A program made the translations under genes and the position numbers. The notes under the pieces were generated by a model, which was not told the DNA's origin, did not search any database, and saw nothing but the letters and a program-made list of their open reading frames with translations. 64,000 nucleotides of DNA from Morganella morganii H1r (GTDB taxonomy: Bacteria > Pseudomonadota > Gammaproteobacteria > Enterobacterales > Enterobacteriaceae): assembly GCF_000633515.1 (NCBI RefSeq), contig NZ_AYMP01000044.1, positions 1-64,000 of the forward strand. Reading direction: 5' to 3'. Positions 8,742 through 17,528 of the stretch are shown here, piece by piece; positions within the stretch are counted from its first letter, which is position 1, and the number at the start of each line of letters is the position of its first letter.

Positions 8742-9757
8742 GCTGTGTTCTCCGCAGCGTCTTTCAGAATCGCTTTCAGGCGCGGATAACGGCGTGCCAG
8801 CCGCCAGCGCAGCCGCAAATCTTTGGCGTTATCCCAAATCAGTGACCAGATCCCGCGATCAAACAGTTCGCGCACAATCTCCTGCTTCACCTCCGGCGAT
8901 TCTATATCACAGATGGTGTGCAGGATCCCCAGCCCTTCTTTGGAAATCTGCCAGTAACAGGCCGGGATCTGCTTCACAATATCTGCATGACGCTGATTGA
9001 TATCGTTCAGCATTTCCAGAATTTTCATGTAATTGTGAATTGTCCGTACCCGGATTTTATCATCCGGCGGTGTATGCGATACCGATTCGGAATGGATCAG
9101 ATAATCGTAATAGCGTTCATCAATATATTCCACCCGTTCAGCGGTCAGCAGCAGTTCAGTTGTCCACGGAATGTCCTGATGGTGCAGGCCCGGCTCAAAG
9201 TAATAGCCGTGCTCACGCAGAAAATCAGTGCGGTACAGGTTCAGCCAGGTGACATGCAAAAATTTCCGGGAGTTAAGTGCCCGTTTCAGCCAGTCCGGTC
9301 CGGAAATAACGCCGGTGGAACGCAGACGATCCGGCGGGAAAATCGGTTGCGGTTCACGTCCGTCTTCATAAATATAGGAACCGTTGCAGGTTACCACATC
9401 CAGCTTTCCGGCAAGGGCAATGTCCAGCAGACGACCGTACATCTGCGGGTGAATAACATCATCAATGTCCGGAAAAGTGACGTACTTTCCTTTTGCGGCG
9501 GCAAAACCGGTATTCCGTGCCACAGAAACGCCCTGATTTTCCTGCTCCAGGACAGTGACTGAGGGAAATTTATCCTGCCATTCGCGCAGTACAGCATCCG
9601 TATTATCTTTGGAGCCGTCATTAACCAGGATCAGCTCGCAGGAAGGAAGTGTTTGTTTCAGCAGGCAGTCAAAAAACTGAGGAAGAAATTTTTCCCCGTT
9701 ATAGACCGCAACAACAATGCTCAGTAAAGGTTGTGAAGAGTCTGAAAATACGTTCAT
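8729..9757 (-). CDS. waaH: GT2-family LPS core glycosyltransferase, WaaH (YibD)-like
   Basis: 342 residues (E. coli WaaH/YibD: 344). A GT-A fold glycosyltransferase opens with LLSIVVAVYNGEKFLPQFFD, followed by ELILVNDGSKDNTD and VSVARNTGFAAAKGKYV; the DxD-like metal site reads PDIDD. The WaaH-specific stretches DRLRSTGVISGPDWLKR and GLHHQDIPWTTELL are conserved, pointing to transfer of a sugar (glucuronate in E. coli) onto heptose III of the LPS inner core. In E. coli the gene belongs to the PhoB regulon; I see no clear Pho box here. Start ATG 9757. It is a single gene inserted between purC and bamC. Confidence 0.78.
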   Translation of the reverse strand: MNVFSDSSQPLLSIVVAVYNGEKFLPQFFDCLLKQTLPSCELILVNDGSKDNTDAVLREWQDKFPSVTVLEQENQGVSVARNTGFAAAKGKYVTFPDIDDVIHPQMYGRLLDIALAGKLDVVTCNGSYIYEDGREPQPIFPPDRLRSTGVISGPDWLKRALNSRKFLHVTWLNLYRTDFLREHGYYFEPGLHHQDIPWTTELLLTAERVEYIDERYYDYLIHSESVSHTPPDDKIRVRTIHNYMKILEMLNDINQRHADIVKQIPACYWQISKEGLGILHTICDIESPEVKQEIVRELFDRGIWSLIWDNAKDLRLRWRLARRYPRLKAILKDAAENTATPV

Positions 9758-9944
9758 GGCAGCCCGGTCAGTTACAAGTAGCCTGATATTCAGCAGACTG
9801 TGCGGCTGAATACGGCAATAAAATAGTTATAATTTTTAAATATAACCGGACAGTCTGATATAAACGTGGCTGATAATGCGGAATGACAGGCAGAGAATAA
9901 TAATTTATCTTATAAATTATCAGTTTATGTATCAATTCATTACA

Positions 9945-9981
9945 GAATAAAAAAATACCGGCCATTAACAATGACCGGTAT
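9945..9981 (-). terminator. Terminator of dapA-bamC
   Basis: An interrupted hairpin (arms ATACCGG 9955-9961 and CCGGTAT 9975-9981, with an inner CATT/AATG stem) is followed on the minus strand by seven U residues. It lies 40 nt past the bamC stop. The 9758-9944 stretch between it and the glycosyltransferase start is AT-rich and holds no gene I can support. Confidence 0.8.
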
Positions 9982-10021
9982 CAGTAATTATATCTGCACA
10001 CTTATATGTCGTGTAAATATA

Positions 10022-11071
10022 TTATTTTACAGATGATTTGCTGAATGCCGCTTCCAGTGCTTTCACCATTTCATCGTTTTCTTTCTGTGTCAGCGGTTTC
10101 CCTTTGGCACTGATAAACTGCAGGCTGCTGCGGTTATCGAGATCACCGACCTGTAAGGTGTAATCACCTTCGGCCACTGACGGATCATCCATACCCAGGC
10201 TGCTCCACTCTGCAGAACTCAGCCCTTTGTATGTCACTTCAATGTTCCCGGTGGAACGGGTACGGTCACCCACTTTCATGCCGACACTTTCCAGCACAAC
10301 AGGCAGACGGGACCAGACCACATCAAACGGCGCACGGACAATAATCTGTGGCAGACCGGTCTTATCACTGCCGCTCTGAACATCCGGCGCGGTATACTGT
10401 GACGCATTGGTTTCCTGACGCGCGGCATTACGCATACGGTCAAGGCCGTCCACCAGCTCATTAAGTGTCAGGTTGTTATAACGGGTGATTTCCGTTTTGT
10501 CTGTCACCGGGTTTTCACCCTGCTTCAGACCCTCGCTGGTCACGATAACCGCCACCTGTGAACCGGCCGGTTCGATTTTGATGCGCTGGCGCGACTGTAA
10601 CGGCAGATCTTCATCCGCACGCTGCCAGACAATCCAGTCAGTGACAATCACGCCACCGGCTTCATCACGCTGGCTGACCGGCACTGAGCGATCGGCCAGA
10701 ACGCGGTTGATCTGTGCCCACAGCGTTCTGTTTTCCGCTGAATTCTCCAGCAGAAGACGGCTTGCGTCCCCTGCTGTTTCAGTACGGGAACCTGCTAACA
10801 GGCTGACAGTCTGTACCGGCGGACGGATGTCCAGCGCCAGACCGGTCGCACCATCCTGCTTAACCTGAGGAATATCATACTGACCGCTCTGCAACGGCAG
10901 GATCATCCCCTGAGGAACATTCAGCGCCTGTAACTGCGGCGCATCCAGGTACGAAGTATCGCCGCTGACCTGACGCTTGTAGTGCTGATCGCCGGAGCAG
11001 GCTGCCAGTAATAAAACCACGGAAAGACCAGCGAGCTTCGTAACCTTTGATTTTTGCAGTAGTGTTGCCAT
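10022..11071 (-). CDS. bamC: Outer-membrane protein assembly factor BamC (lipoprotein)
   Basis: 349 residues (E. coli 344). A lipoprotein signal ends in LLLAACSGD, with the acylated Cys at residue 25, after which the BamD-binding unstructured segment YKRQVSGDTSYLDAP follows. Two helix-grip domains make up the rest. BamC is a non-essential subunit of the BAM complex that inserts beta-barrel proteins. It lies 17 nt downstream of dapA on the same strand, the conserved dapA-bamC operon. Confidence 0.96.
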   Translation of the reverse strand: MATLLQKSKVTKLAGLSVVLLLAACSGDQHYKRQVSGDTSYLDAPQLQALNVPQGMILPLQSGQYDIPQVKQDGATGLALDIRPPVQTVSLLAGSRTETAGDASRLLLENSAENRTLWAQINRVLADRSVPVSQRDEAGGVIVTDWIVWQRADEDLPLQSRQRIKIEPAGSQVAVIVTSEGLKQGENPVTDKTEITRYNNLTLNELVDGLDRMRNAARQETNASQYTAPDVQSGSDKTGLPQIIVRAPFDVVWSRLPVVLESVGMKVGDRTRSTGNIEVTYKGLSSAEWSSLGMDDPSVAEGDYTLQVGDLDNRSSLQFISAKGKPLTQKENDEMVKALEAAFSKSSVK

Positions 11072-11088
11072 TCAGATTCCCTAAAATA

Positions 11089-11988
11089 TTATCGTATGCC
11101 CGCCGTCTTCATGGCACGGCCGACCGTATTCTGCCCCGCTTCCGTGAGCGGTAACAGCGGCAGACGCAGTGTCTGCTCTGCGATCAGACCGAGCTGATGA
11201 CAGGCCCATTTTACCGGTGACGGGCTTGGCTCACAGAATAATGTGTGATGCAGGTCCATCAGTTGATTATTAATCACACGCGCACGATCAAAATCCCCGC
11301 GCAGGGCAAGATCAAACATCTGTGCCATTTCTGCCGCAGCCACGTTGGCTGTCACAGAAATCACACCTTTGCCGCCCAGGAGGGTGAAATCCAGTGCTGA
11401 CGCGTCATCACCGCTGAGCAGAATGAAGTTTTCATCATTCACCAGGGTTTTGATTTCATTCACACGGCTTAAGTTCCCGGTCGCTTCTTTAATTGCGACA
11501 ATATTGTCCAGTTTTGCCAGCCGGGCAACAGTTGCAGGTAACATATCACAGCCGGTGCGCGTTGGCACATTATACAGAATTTGCGGTAATGCGGTATTCT
11601 CTGAAATCACTTTAAAGTGCTGATACAGACCTTCCTGTGACGGACGGTTGTAATACGGGGTGACGGTCAGACATGCCGCCACACCGCTGTTTTCAAATTG
11701 TTCCGTAAACCAGACGGCTTCGTTGGTTGCGTTCGCGCCGGTACCGGCAATCACCGGAATACGGCCTTCCGCGAACGCCAGTGTCGCCAGCACCACATCA
11801 ACATGTTCCTGATGTGACAGGGTGGCGGACTCCCCGGTGGTTCCGACAGCCACAATGGCGGACGTACCTGCCGCGACATGGTAATCCACTAATTTCCGGA
11901 GCCCCGCCTTATCAACACGACCCTGTGTGTCCAGTGGTGTAACCATCGCAACAATACTGCCTTTTAAAACATCATTTATGTGTGACAT
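11089..11988 (-). CDS. dapA: 4-hydroxy-tetrahydrodipicolinate synthase
   Basis: About 299 residues from ATG 11988 ([18 protein letters not shown]); longer in-frame starts at 12003 and 12063 lack homology. DapA condenses pyruvate with aspartate semialdehyde, the first committed step of lysine and diaminopimelate synthesis. Visible: the TTGES active-site loop ([10 protein letters not shown]), the catalytic Tyr in [13 protein letters not shown] and the Schiff-base Lys in [13 protein letters not shown]-barrel fold, cytosolic tetramer. It is divergent from gcvR and upstream of bamC, as in E. coli. Confidence 0.97.
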   Translation of the reverse strand: MSHINDVLKGSIVAMVTPLDTQGRVDKAGLRKLVDYHVAAGTSAIVAVGTTGESATLSHQEHVDVVLATLAFAEGRIPVIAGTGANATNEAVWFTEQFENSGVAACLTVTPYYNRPSQEGLYQHFKVISENTALPQILYNVPTRTGCDMLPATVARLAKLDNIVAIKEATGNLSRVNEIKTLVNDENFILLSGDDASALDFTLLGGKGVISVTANVAAAEMAQMFDLALRGDFDRARVINNQLMDLHHTLFCEPSPSPVKWACHQLGLIAEQTLRLPLLPLTEAGQNTVGRAMKTAGIR

Positions 11989-12305
11989 GGACGAAACCCT
12001 CATAATCGGATAAATATAGGACAACATTTTAATGGTACTTGTTCGGAGCGCAGAAAAAAACACCCTAACTGTACGTTTTTAATGAATTTTGTTAATACCC
12101 GGCGGCGCACCTTAAAAAGAAGTAATAATGCCCGCTTTTTTCACCGGTAAAACGGCGGAACACATGATAACGTGTCTGTATCCGGCAGGTTTGATATGCC
12201 GCAATCATTTGATTATTACCGCAGAGTACACAACAGGTTATTGCTATCGGCCTTATCTTTCTTTATGTTTAACAGATTCACGGTGTCATGAAGAGGAATG
12301 TGGGT
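11989..12305. other. dapA-gcvR divergent intergenic region
   Basis: 317 bp containing the two divergent promoters. I find no additional gene, long repeat or strong hairpin. Short open frames beginning at 12128 have neither a ribosome site nor a family resemblance. Confidence 0.5.
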
Positions 12306-12848
12306 TTGCCGCAACGCGATCAGCAATATCTGGTTATCACTGCACTGGGACGGGATCGCGCAGGGATTGTGAATGCGATTACCCGTCATGCCGGCGAGTG
12401 TGACTGTAATATCGAAGACAGCCGCCTGGCGATTTTCGGTGAGGAGTTCACGTTTATTATGATGCTGTCAGGCAGCTGGAATGCTATCGCCATGCTGGAG
12501 GCGACTCTGCCGGTACTGGCAGCGGAGCTTGACCTGCTGACGGTCATGAAACGGACACAGCGCGGGCATCAGCCTGCGGCCACCACCGGTGTCAGTGCAC
12601 AGGTCACCGTACCTGATGCCGCCGGGCTGGTGGAACGCTTTACTAATCTGTTTATGAGACTGGATTACACCCTGGCTGAACTGGTGTCCAAAACCCGGCC
12701 GGAGGAGGAAACAGACGCCGTACTGCTGGAGATTCAGATCACCGCGCATCACCCGACAGGGGAAAACAACGCGGTGCTGCAGCAGCAGTTTTACCGCCTT
12801 TGTGCTGAGTTACAGGCCGAAGGCACTATTACCCTGATGAATCATTAA
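12306..12848 (+). CDS. gcvR: Glycine cleavage system transcriptional repressor GcvR
   Basis: About 180 residues with two ACT domains. It binds glycine and the activator GcvA to shut off gcvTHP. The N-terminal QYLVITALGRDRAGIVNAIT and CDCNIEDSRLAIFGEEFTFIM are near-identical to E. coli GcvR. The start is uncertain: ATG 12288 has no ribosome site, while aggaa at 12294-12298 is spaced 7 nt from TTG 12306, which also gives the E. coli-like N-terminus; GTG 12300 is a third option. I chose TTG 12306. bcp follows after 37 nt in the same direction, as in E. coli. Confidence 0.92.
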   Translation: MPQRDQQYLVITALGRDRAGIVNAITRHAGECDCNIEDSRLAIFGEEFTFIMMLSGSWNAIAMLEATLPVLAAELDLLTVMKRTQRGHQPAATTGVSAQVTVPDAAGLVERFTNLFMRLDYTLAELVSKTRPEEETDAVLLEIQITAHHPTGENNAVLQQQFYRLCAELQAEGTITLMNH

Positions 12849-12885
12849 TGTTTGTGTTTATTATTACGTTTACGGAGAGTGTGTA

Positions 12886-13356
12886 ATGAGCCCATTGAAC
12901 GCCGGTGATAAGGCGCCCCTGTTCAGCCTTCCCGACCAGGATGGTGAATCAATCAGCCTGGCCGATTATGCCGGTCAGCGTGTGCTGGTATATTTTTATC
13001 CCAAAGCCATGACGCCGGGCTGTACTGTCCAGGCATGCGGTCTGCGCGACAATATGGATGAACTGAAACAGTTCAATGTTGAAGTGCTGGGGATCAGTAC
13101 AGACAAACCCGAAAAACTGTCCCGTTTCGCGGAAAAAGAGTTGCTGAATTTCACTCTGCTGTCAGATGAAGACCACGCGGTTGCGCAGGCATTTGGTGTC
13201 TGGGGTGAAAAACAGTTTATGGGGAAAACCTATGACGGTATTCACCGCATCAGCTTCTTAATCGGTGCTGACGGTAAAATCGAGCATGTTTTTGATAAAT
13301 TCAAAACCAGCGACCACGACCAGGTTGTGCTTGAATACCTCAAAGCTCACAGCTGA
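12886..13356 (+). CDS. bcp: Thioredoxin-dependent thiol peroxidase Bcp (peroxiredoxin)
   Basis: 156 residues, the E. coli length. It reduces hydrogen peroxide and organic hydroperoxides using thioredoxin. The motif PKAMTPGCTVQACGLRD carries the peroxidatic Cys46 and the resolving Cys51, the atypical two-Cys arrangement. A strong ribosome site (cggagagtgt) precedes ATG 12886. It follows gcvR and ends before two hairpin terminators in tandem. Confidence 0.97.
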   Translation: MSPLNAGDKAPLFSLPDQDGESISLADYAGQRVLVYFYPKAMTPGCTVQACGLRDNMDELKQFNVEVLGISTDKPEKLSRFAEKELLNFTLLSDEDHAVAQAFGVWGEKQFMGKTYDGIHRISFLIGADGKIEHVFDKFKTSDHDQVVLEYLKAHS

Positions 13357-13377
13357 TTAATCAGTCTGCCCCGCTAT

Positions 13378-13407
13378 AAACACCATCTTACCCATGGTGT
13401 TTTTTTA
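13378..13407 (+). terminator. Terminator of gcvR-bcp
   Basis: A 9-bp stem (13378-13386 with 13394-13402, 7-nt loop) followed by a run of T, 20 nt past the bcp stop. A strong intrinsic terminator. Confidence 0.88.
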
Positions 13408-13424
13408 TGGCTGTTATCTGATAT

Positions 13425-13458
13425 AAAAACACCGGCATCATCATACCGGTGTTTTTTT
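13425..13458. terminator. Bidirectional terminator between bcp and perM
   Basis: An 11-bp stem (13425-13435 with 13446-13456) has A-rich and T-rich flanks on both sides, so it can act in both directions. It lies 12 nt past the perM stop and backs up the bcp terminator. Confidence 0.85.
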
Positions 13459-13469
13459 ATCGTGTCAGA

Positions 13470-14594
13470 TTACGCCTGCCCGGACATATTGTTATCCGGT
13501 ACGGTTTTGTCCGGTATGGTTTTGTCCGGTATTGTGTCGTCCGGCGCTTTCTCTTCCGGCCAGGAGTGGATCACGGCTTTAATCAGCGTTGCCAGCGGGA
13601 TAGCAAAAAACACGCCCCAGAATCCCCACAATCCGCCGAAAATAATAATCGACAGAATAATCACCAGCGGATGCAGATTCACCGCCTCAGAAAAGAGGAT
13701 CGGTACCAGGATATTGCTGTCCAGCCCCTGCACCACCAGATAGGCGATAAACATCGTCCAGAAATCCGAATCCAGTCCCCACTGGAACAGCCCGACCAGA
13801 ACCACCGGCACCGTCACAATCACGGCCCCCACATACGGGATAAGGACCGACAATCCGACCAGCACACCCAGCAGCAGAGCATAATTCAGGCCGACCACCG
13901 CGAAAACGATATACGTACAGACACCAACAATAATCATCTCGGTGACTTTGCCGCGGATATAGTTAGAAATCTGCTGATTCATCTCCACCCACACTTTCCC
14001 GGCCAGTGAGCGGTTACGCGGCAGAATACGCTGAAAACCGCGCAGCAGCTGTTCTTTATCTTTCAGTAAAAAGAACACCATCAGCGGCACCAGAATCAGA
14101 TAAATCGTCAGCGCCAGTAATCCCACCAGTGATGCCAGCGACATTTTCACCACCGAATCCCCGACCGAGAGCAGCTTGCTGCGGGCATTATCGAGGATCA
14201 TATCCATCAGCCCGACATCCATCAGTGCCGGGAAACGGTTCGGCAGTTCGCGGGCGAACTCATTGAAACGGCTGAACATATTCGGCATATCCAGCAGCAG
14301 GTTGCGCCCCTGTCCCCAAACCGTCGGCGCGAGGATAAAGATCACCAGTACACTGACCCCGATAAACAGCGTCAGGATCAGCATAATCGCCAGCTTACGC
14401 GAACAGCCGCGCTTTTCCATCTGATGAATCGGCCACTCCAGCAGATACGCCAGCACAATCGCCACCAGCAGCGGCGCTAAGATACCGCTGAAAAAATAAA
14501 TAATTCCGAAACCCGCCAGTAAAATAACGGTCAAAGCAACTGCCTGCGGATCGGCAAAACGTCGCCGGTACCACTGAATAATTAAATCTAACAT
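13470..14594 (-). CDS. perM: AI-2E family transporter / putative permease PerM
   Basis: 374 residues with about eight membrane spans and the family order of two N-terminal spans, a long soluble stretch, then spans in the C-terminal half. The signatures LVPLMVFFLLKDKEQLLRGF and YVGAVIVTVPVVLVGLFQWG fit PerM (YfgO). The transported substrate of enterobacterial PerM is not established. The C-terminus carries a five-residue tandem repeat (TIPDK-TIPDK-TVPDN) not expected in the family. Divergent from bepA, as in E. coli. Confidence 0.9.
   Translation of the reverse strand: MLDLIIQWYRRRFADPQAVALTVILLAGFGIIYFFSGILAPLLVAIVLAYLLEWPIHQMEKRGCSRKLAIMLILTLFIGVSVLVIFILAPTVWGQGRNLLLDMPNMFSRFNEFARELPNRFPALMDVGLMDMILDNARSKLLSVGDSVVKMSLASLVGLLALTIYLILVPLMVFFLLKDKEQLLRGFQRILPRNRSLAGKVWVEMNQQISNYIRGKVTEMIIVGVCTYIVFAVVGLNYALLLGVLVGLSVLIPYVGAVIVTVPVVLVGLFQWGLDSDFWTMFIAYLVVQGLDSNILVPILFSEAVNLHPLVIILSIIIFGGLWGFWGVFFAIPLATLIKAVIHSWPEEKAPDDTIPDKTIPDKTVPDNNMSGQA
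13494..13540. repeat. 15-bp tandem repeat in the perM 3' end
   Basis: About three copies of a 15-bp unit (gtccggtatggtttt and variants) encode repeated (T)IPDK at the PerM C-terminus. Copy number may vary between strains by slippage. Confidence 0.75.
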
Positions 14595-14728
14595 GACCTG
14601 CTCCCGGGATTAACGGCAAAATATGACAAATCCTGCCCACCGGGCAGACTGTGTGAGGATTTTACTTGAGTGTTTGCTATGATACACGAATTATTACCAG
14701 TGATAATCAACGGGGAAAGCGTCATCCT

Positions 14729-16192
14729 ATGAATACGTTTCTGAAAAAACCGTTAGCCGTCTTACTGAGCCTTGCTCTGACCTTCCCGGTGCTGCCTGCC
14801 GCACAGGCTGCCGTTGAGGATGCGTTACCGGAAATCGGCACCACCGCCGGTGGTACACTCAGTATCGGACAGGAAAACCTGATGGGTGATTTTTATCTGC
14901 GGATGATCCGCAGCAGCTCCCCGATGGTCTATGATCCTGTTTTACTGCAATATATCAATAATCTCGGCCAGCGCCTGGTCTCAAACGCTGACTCGGTCAA
15001 AACCCCGTTTAATTTTTTCCTGATTGCCAACCCGAATATTAACGCCTTTGCCTTCTTCGGCGGCAATGTGGTGCTGCACACCTCTCTGTTCCGCTACAGT
15101 CTGACAGAAAGTGAGCTCGCTTCTGTCATGGCGCACGAAATCGCTCACGTCACCCAGCGCCACCTCGCGCGGATGATGGAAGATCAGCAGAACAAAGCGC
15201 CGCTGGCCTGGGCTGCAACACTCGGTTCTATCCTGCTGCTGATGACCGGCACGCCGGTCGGTGCCGCCGCCATGACCTCGACCATGGCCGGGATCCAGCA
15301 GAACATGATCAGCTTTACACAATCCAACGAGCAGGAAGCGGACCGCATCGGCATGGGCACACTGAGCCGCGCCGGGTTTGACCCGCAGGGTATGCCGGAC
15401 TTTATGACCATCATGGTGGATATGTCCCGTTACAGCTCCAAACCGCCGGAAATGCTGCTGACCCACCCCCTGCCGGACAGCCGTCTGGCGGATGCGCGTA
15501 ACCGCGCCAGTCAGATGCCGCGTAAAAACCCGCCGCAATCCTTTGATTTCCTGCTGGCGCGCGCGCGGGCAATGGCAATGTACGGCGGACAGCCGCTGCG
15601 CAATGCAACTGACCAGATGATTGAAAACTACAGCAAAGGCAACAATAAGGAGCAGATGGCGGCAGATTATGCCCGTGCCATTCTGCTCTACCGCGATAAC
15701 AAATATGAACCGGCCTCACAAATTCTGACGAAATTGCTGGCTGCCGATCCGGACAATGTCTGGTTTATCGATGTGATGACTGATGTGGATATCGGCCTGA
15801 ACAGAACCTCTCAGGCGGTAACCCGGCTGGAAAATGCCCTGAAACGGGAACCGGGGAATTCGGTGTATCAGATAAACCTCGGCAACGCCTATATTCAGAA
15901 TAAACAGTATGATAAAGCAACGAAGATCCTGCGTAATTATACCTTTGATCATCCGGCTGACCCGAGTGGCTGGGATCTGCTGGCAGAAGCAGGCGGAAAA
16001 GCCGGCCGCCGCACGGATGAACTGGCCGCCCGGGCGGAATATCAGAACTTAATGGGTAACTTTGACGGTGCTATCCGCAGCCTGACCGAAGCCGCCCGGC
16101 AGGCGAAACCCGGCAGTTATGATCAGGCCCGTTATGATGCGCGGATAGACCAGATCCGCCAGTTACAGCTGCAATTCAAACAATTTAAATAA
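14729..16192 (+). CDS. bepA: Periplasmic metalloprotease/chaperone BepA (YfgC)
   Basis: 487 residues, the E. coli length, from ATG 14729; a frame open to 14666 adds no homology. A Sec signal peptide ends near PAAQAA. The M48 zinc motif HEIAH is in VMAHEIAHVTQRH, the third ligand Glu in NEQEADRIGMGTL, and the C-terminal half is tetratricopeptide repeats (ALKREPGNSVYQINLGNAY). BepA helps fold or degrades LptD and other outer-membrane proteins at the BAM complex, so it is a functional partner of the bamC product. arsC-like yfgD follows after 11 nt. Confidence 0.96.
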   Translation: MNTFLKKPLAVLLSLALTFPVLPAAQAAVEDALPEIGTTAGGTLSIGQENLMGDFYLRMIRSSSPMVYDPVLLQYINNLGQRLVSNADSVKTPFNFFLIANPNINAFAFFGGNVVLHTSLFRYSLTESELASVMAHEIAHVTQRHLARMMEDQQNKAPLAWAATLGSILLLMTGTPVGAAAMTSTMAGIQQNMISFTQSNEQEADRIGMGTLSRAGFDPQGMPDFMTIMVDMSRYSSKPPEMLLTHPLPDSRLADARNRASQMPRKNPPQSFDFLLARARAMAMYGGQPLRNATDQMIENYSKGNNKEQMAADYARAILLYRDNKYEPASQILTKLLAADPDNVWFIDVMTDVDIGLNRTSQAVTRLENALKREPGNSVYQINLGNAYIQNKQYDKATKILRNYTFDHPADPSGWDLLAEAGGKAGRRTDELAARAEYQNLMGNFDGAIRSLTEAARQAKPGSYDQARYDARIDQIRQLQLQFKQFK

Positions 16193-16203
16193 TGAGGAAA
16201 ACC

Positions 16204-16557
16204 ATGACTGACACGGTCACCATCTGGCACAATCCGCGCTGCTCCAAGAGCCGTGAAACCCTGGCACTGCTGGAAGAACACTGCGTGTCTCCGGCAGTAA
16301 TGCTCTATCTGGACACCCCGCCGTCAGTAGCGGAAATCAAAACCGTACTCCGCGAACTGAAATTTGACGATGCCCGCAAACTGATGCGCACCAAAGAAGC
16401 GCTTTACAGTGAGCTGGGGCTCGCGGCGGTCACTGATCAGGAAACACTGATTCAGGCAATGCATGATAACCCGAAACTGATTGAGCGCCCTGTTGTCATT
16501 AAAGGCAAACAAGCCCGTCTCGGCCGTCCGCCGGAGCAGGTACTGGAGATTATCTGA
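16204..16557 (+). CDS. yfgD: ArsC/Spx-family arsenate reductase-like protein YfgD
   Basis: 117 residues in a thioredoxin-like ArsC fold. The conserved NPRCSKSRETL places the active Cys at residue 13, and the C-terminus ERPVVIKGKQARLGRPPEQVLEII is typical. Family members use glutaredoxin and glutathione, but YfgD itself has no proven arsenate role. I chose ATG 16204 because gagg lies 8 nt upstream and the homologue begins there. This is the last core gene before the accessory island. Confidence 0.92.
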   Translation: MTDTVTIWHNPRCSKSRETLALLEEHCVSPAVMLYLDTPPSVAEIKTVLRELKFDDARKLMRTKEALYSELGLAAVTDQETLIQAMHDNPKLIERPVVIKGKQARLGRPPEQVLEII

Positions 16558-16567
16558 GCCTGATCAT

Positions 16568-16593
16568 CTGTCCCCGGTGACCGCCGGGGACAG
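16568..16593. terminator. Hairpin between yfgD and cdiI
   Basis: A perfect 10-bp GC-rich stem (16568-16577 with 16584-16593, 6-nt loop) between the convergent yfgD and cdiI stops. It lacks a clear U run on either side, so termination strength is uncertain. Confidence 0.5.
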
Positions 16594-16596
16594 AGC

Positions 16597-17103
16597 TCAG
16601 AATTGCCTTCCCTTACAGCGGGAAAACGCCTCGATAACGGCATAGCCCAACTCGTCATCTGAAGCCGATACCGGAATAATGACATAATCAGTTTCTGATA
16701 TACCATCACCGCTCCAGGATTCAAGCTTAACGTGATTTAGAGGTCTTATTGTAATAAGATCGTCAAGTTGTACTATACTGCATTTATTCATTTGTTTAAA
16801 AACTGATTTTTTATTTTTGTATCCACGTAATTTGATGATATTTTTTATCCATCCTTCATATCTTTCTTTTACTTTTTTATAGTCAAAGAAATCATAATTT
16901 CCCGGATCTACTATCCGGCTTTGTTTTAGGCTTTTCTTTAAACATGAACCGAGCATTTCCGGCGTTACATCTTTTGATAACAGACAAGACTCAAATAAAT
17001 TATCCACAATTAAAATACCATGCCCGGACATGGTATCAACGTGATAAAAATCGCCATTAAAACCTATTTTGGCATTTAACCCCTGTTCAGTACTTTGGTC
17101 CAT
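16597..17103 (-). CDS. cdiI: CdiI immunity protein (DUF1436 family)
   Basis: 168 residues, soluble. The C-terminal half matches the CdiI/DUF1436 pattern as I know it: KSVFKQMNKCSIVQLDDLI, then ITIRPLNHVKLESWSG, DYVIIPVSASDDELGYAV and a final FSRCK. These proteins neutralise CdiA C-terminal nucleases such as that of E. coli EC869 orphan locus 11. It starts 2 nt after the cdiA stop on the same strand, the standard toxin-immunity order. The gene is AT-rich compared with yfgD beside it, which suggests transfer with the toxin domain. Confidence 0.82.
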   Translation of the reverse strand: MDQSTEQGLNAKIGFNGDFYHVDTMSGHGILIVDNLFESCLLSKDVTPEMLGSCLKKSLKQSRIVDPGNYDFFDYKKVKERYEGWIKNIIKLRGYKNKKSVFKQMNKCSIVQLDDLITIRPLNHVKLESWSGDGISETDYVIIPVSASDDELGYAVIEAFSRCKGRQF

Positions 17104-17105
17104 CT

Positions 17106-17528
17106 TTATTCACCTTTTATAATGGTTATTTTAATCTCTATATTCTTATCATTCGCATTCTTTACTGAGCTATTAATTGAATTCCATTGCTCTGACGTAG
17201 TTTTCTCTGGGAGGCCAATGTATAATATTTTTTTATTTATCATATTAGGTTTTAAAGATACCCCTCCCTTATCGTCTTCGGAGAACTGAGTCATCTTATT
17301 AACATAGCTATTAATGGTATATTTTATGGCATCAGGTTTATTTAGTCTACTATCTGTTTGAGTGTTAATAGTTTTTACGCTAATCGCTATTTTATCTTTA
17401 CTGTCATAATAATCAAAGGTTTTGAATCCATCCGGAAGTTTTGAGCCTGCCGGTAATTGTGTACCGATATAATGCTCAAACGGCATACCCTGCTGGTTGA
17501 CAGAGGAACCTGACTGATACCATTTCAT
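17106..17528 (-). other. CdiA-CT toxin domain, EC869-o11-type zinc-dependent DNase
   Basis: The last 140 residues of cdiA. They resemble, from memory, the E. coli EC869 o11 CdiA-CT (KWYQSGSxVxQQGMPFExY, then FDYYD and SVKxIxTQT). The PD-(D/E)XK-type active-site residues E177, D198, S209 and K211 of that toxin have counterparts here at Glu1641, Asp1662, Ser1673 and Lys1675, with identical spacing. This predicts a zinc-dependent nuclease that degrades the DNA of neighbouring cells. Confidence 0.78.

Noticed and set aside
8918-9562. A 214-codon plus-strand frame opposite the waaH-like gene
   Set aside because: It lies wholly antisense to a strongly supported glycosyltransferase and lacks a start region.
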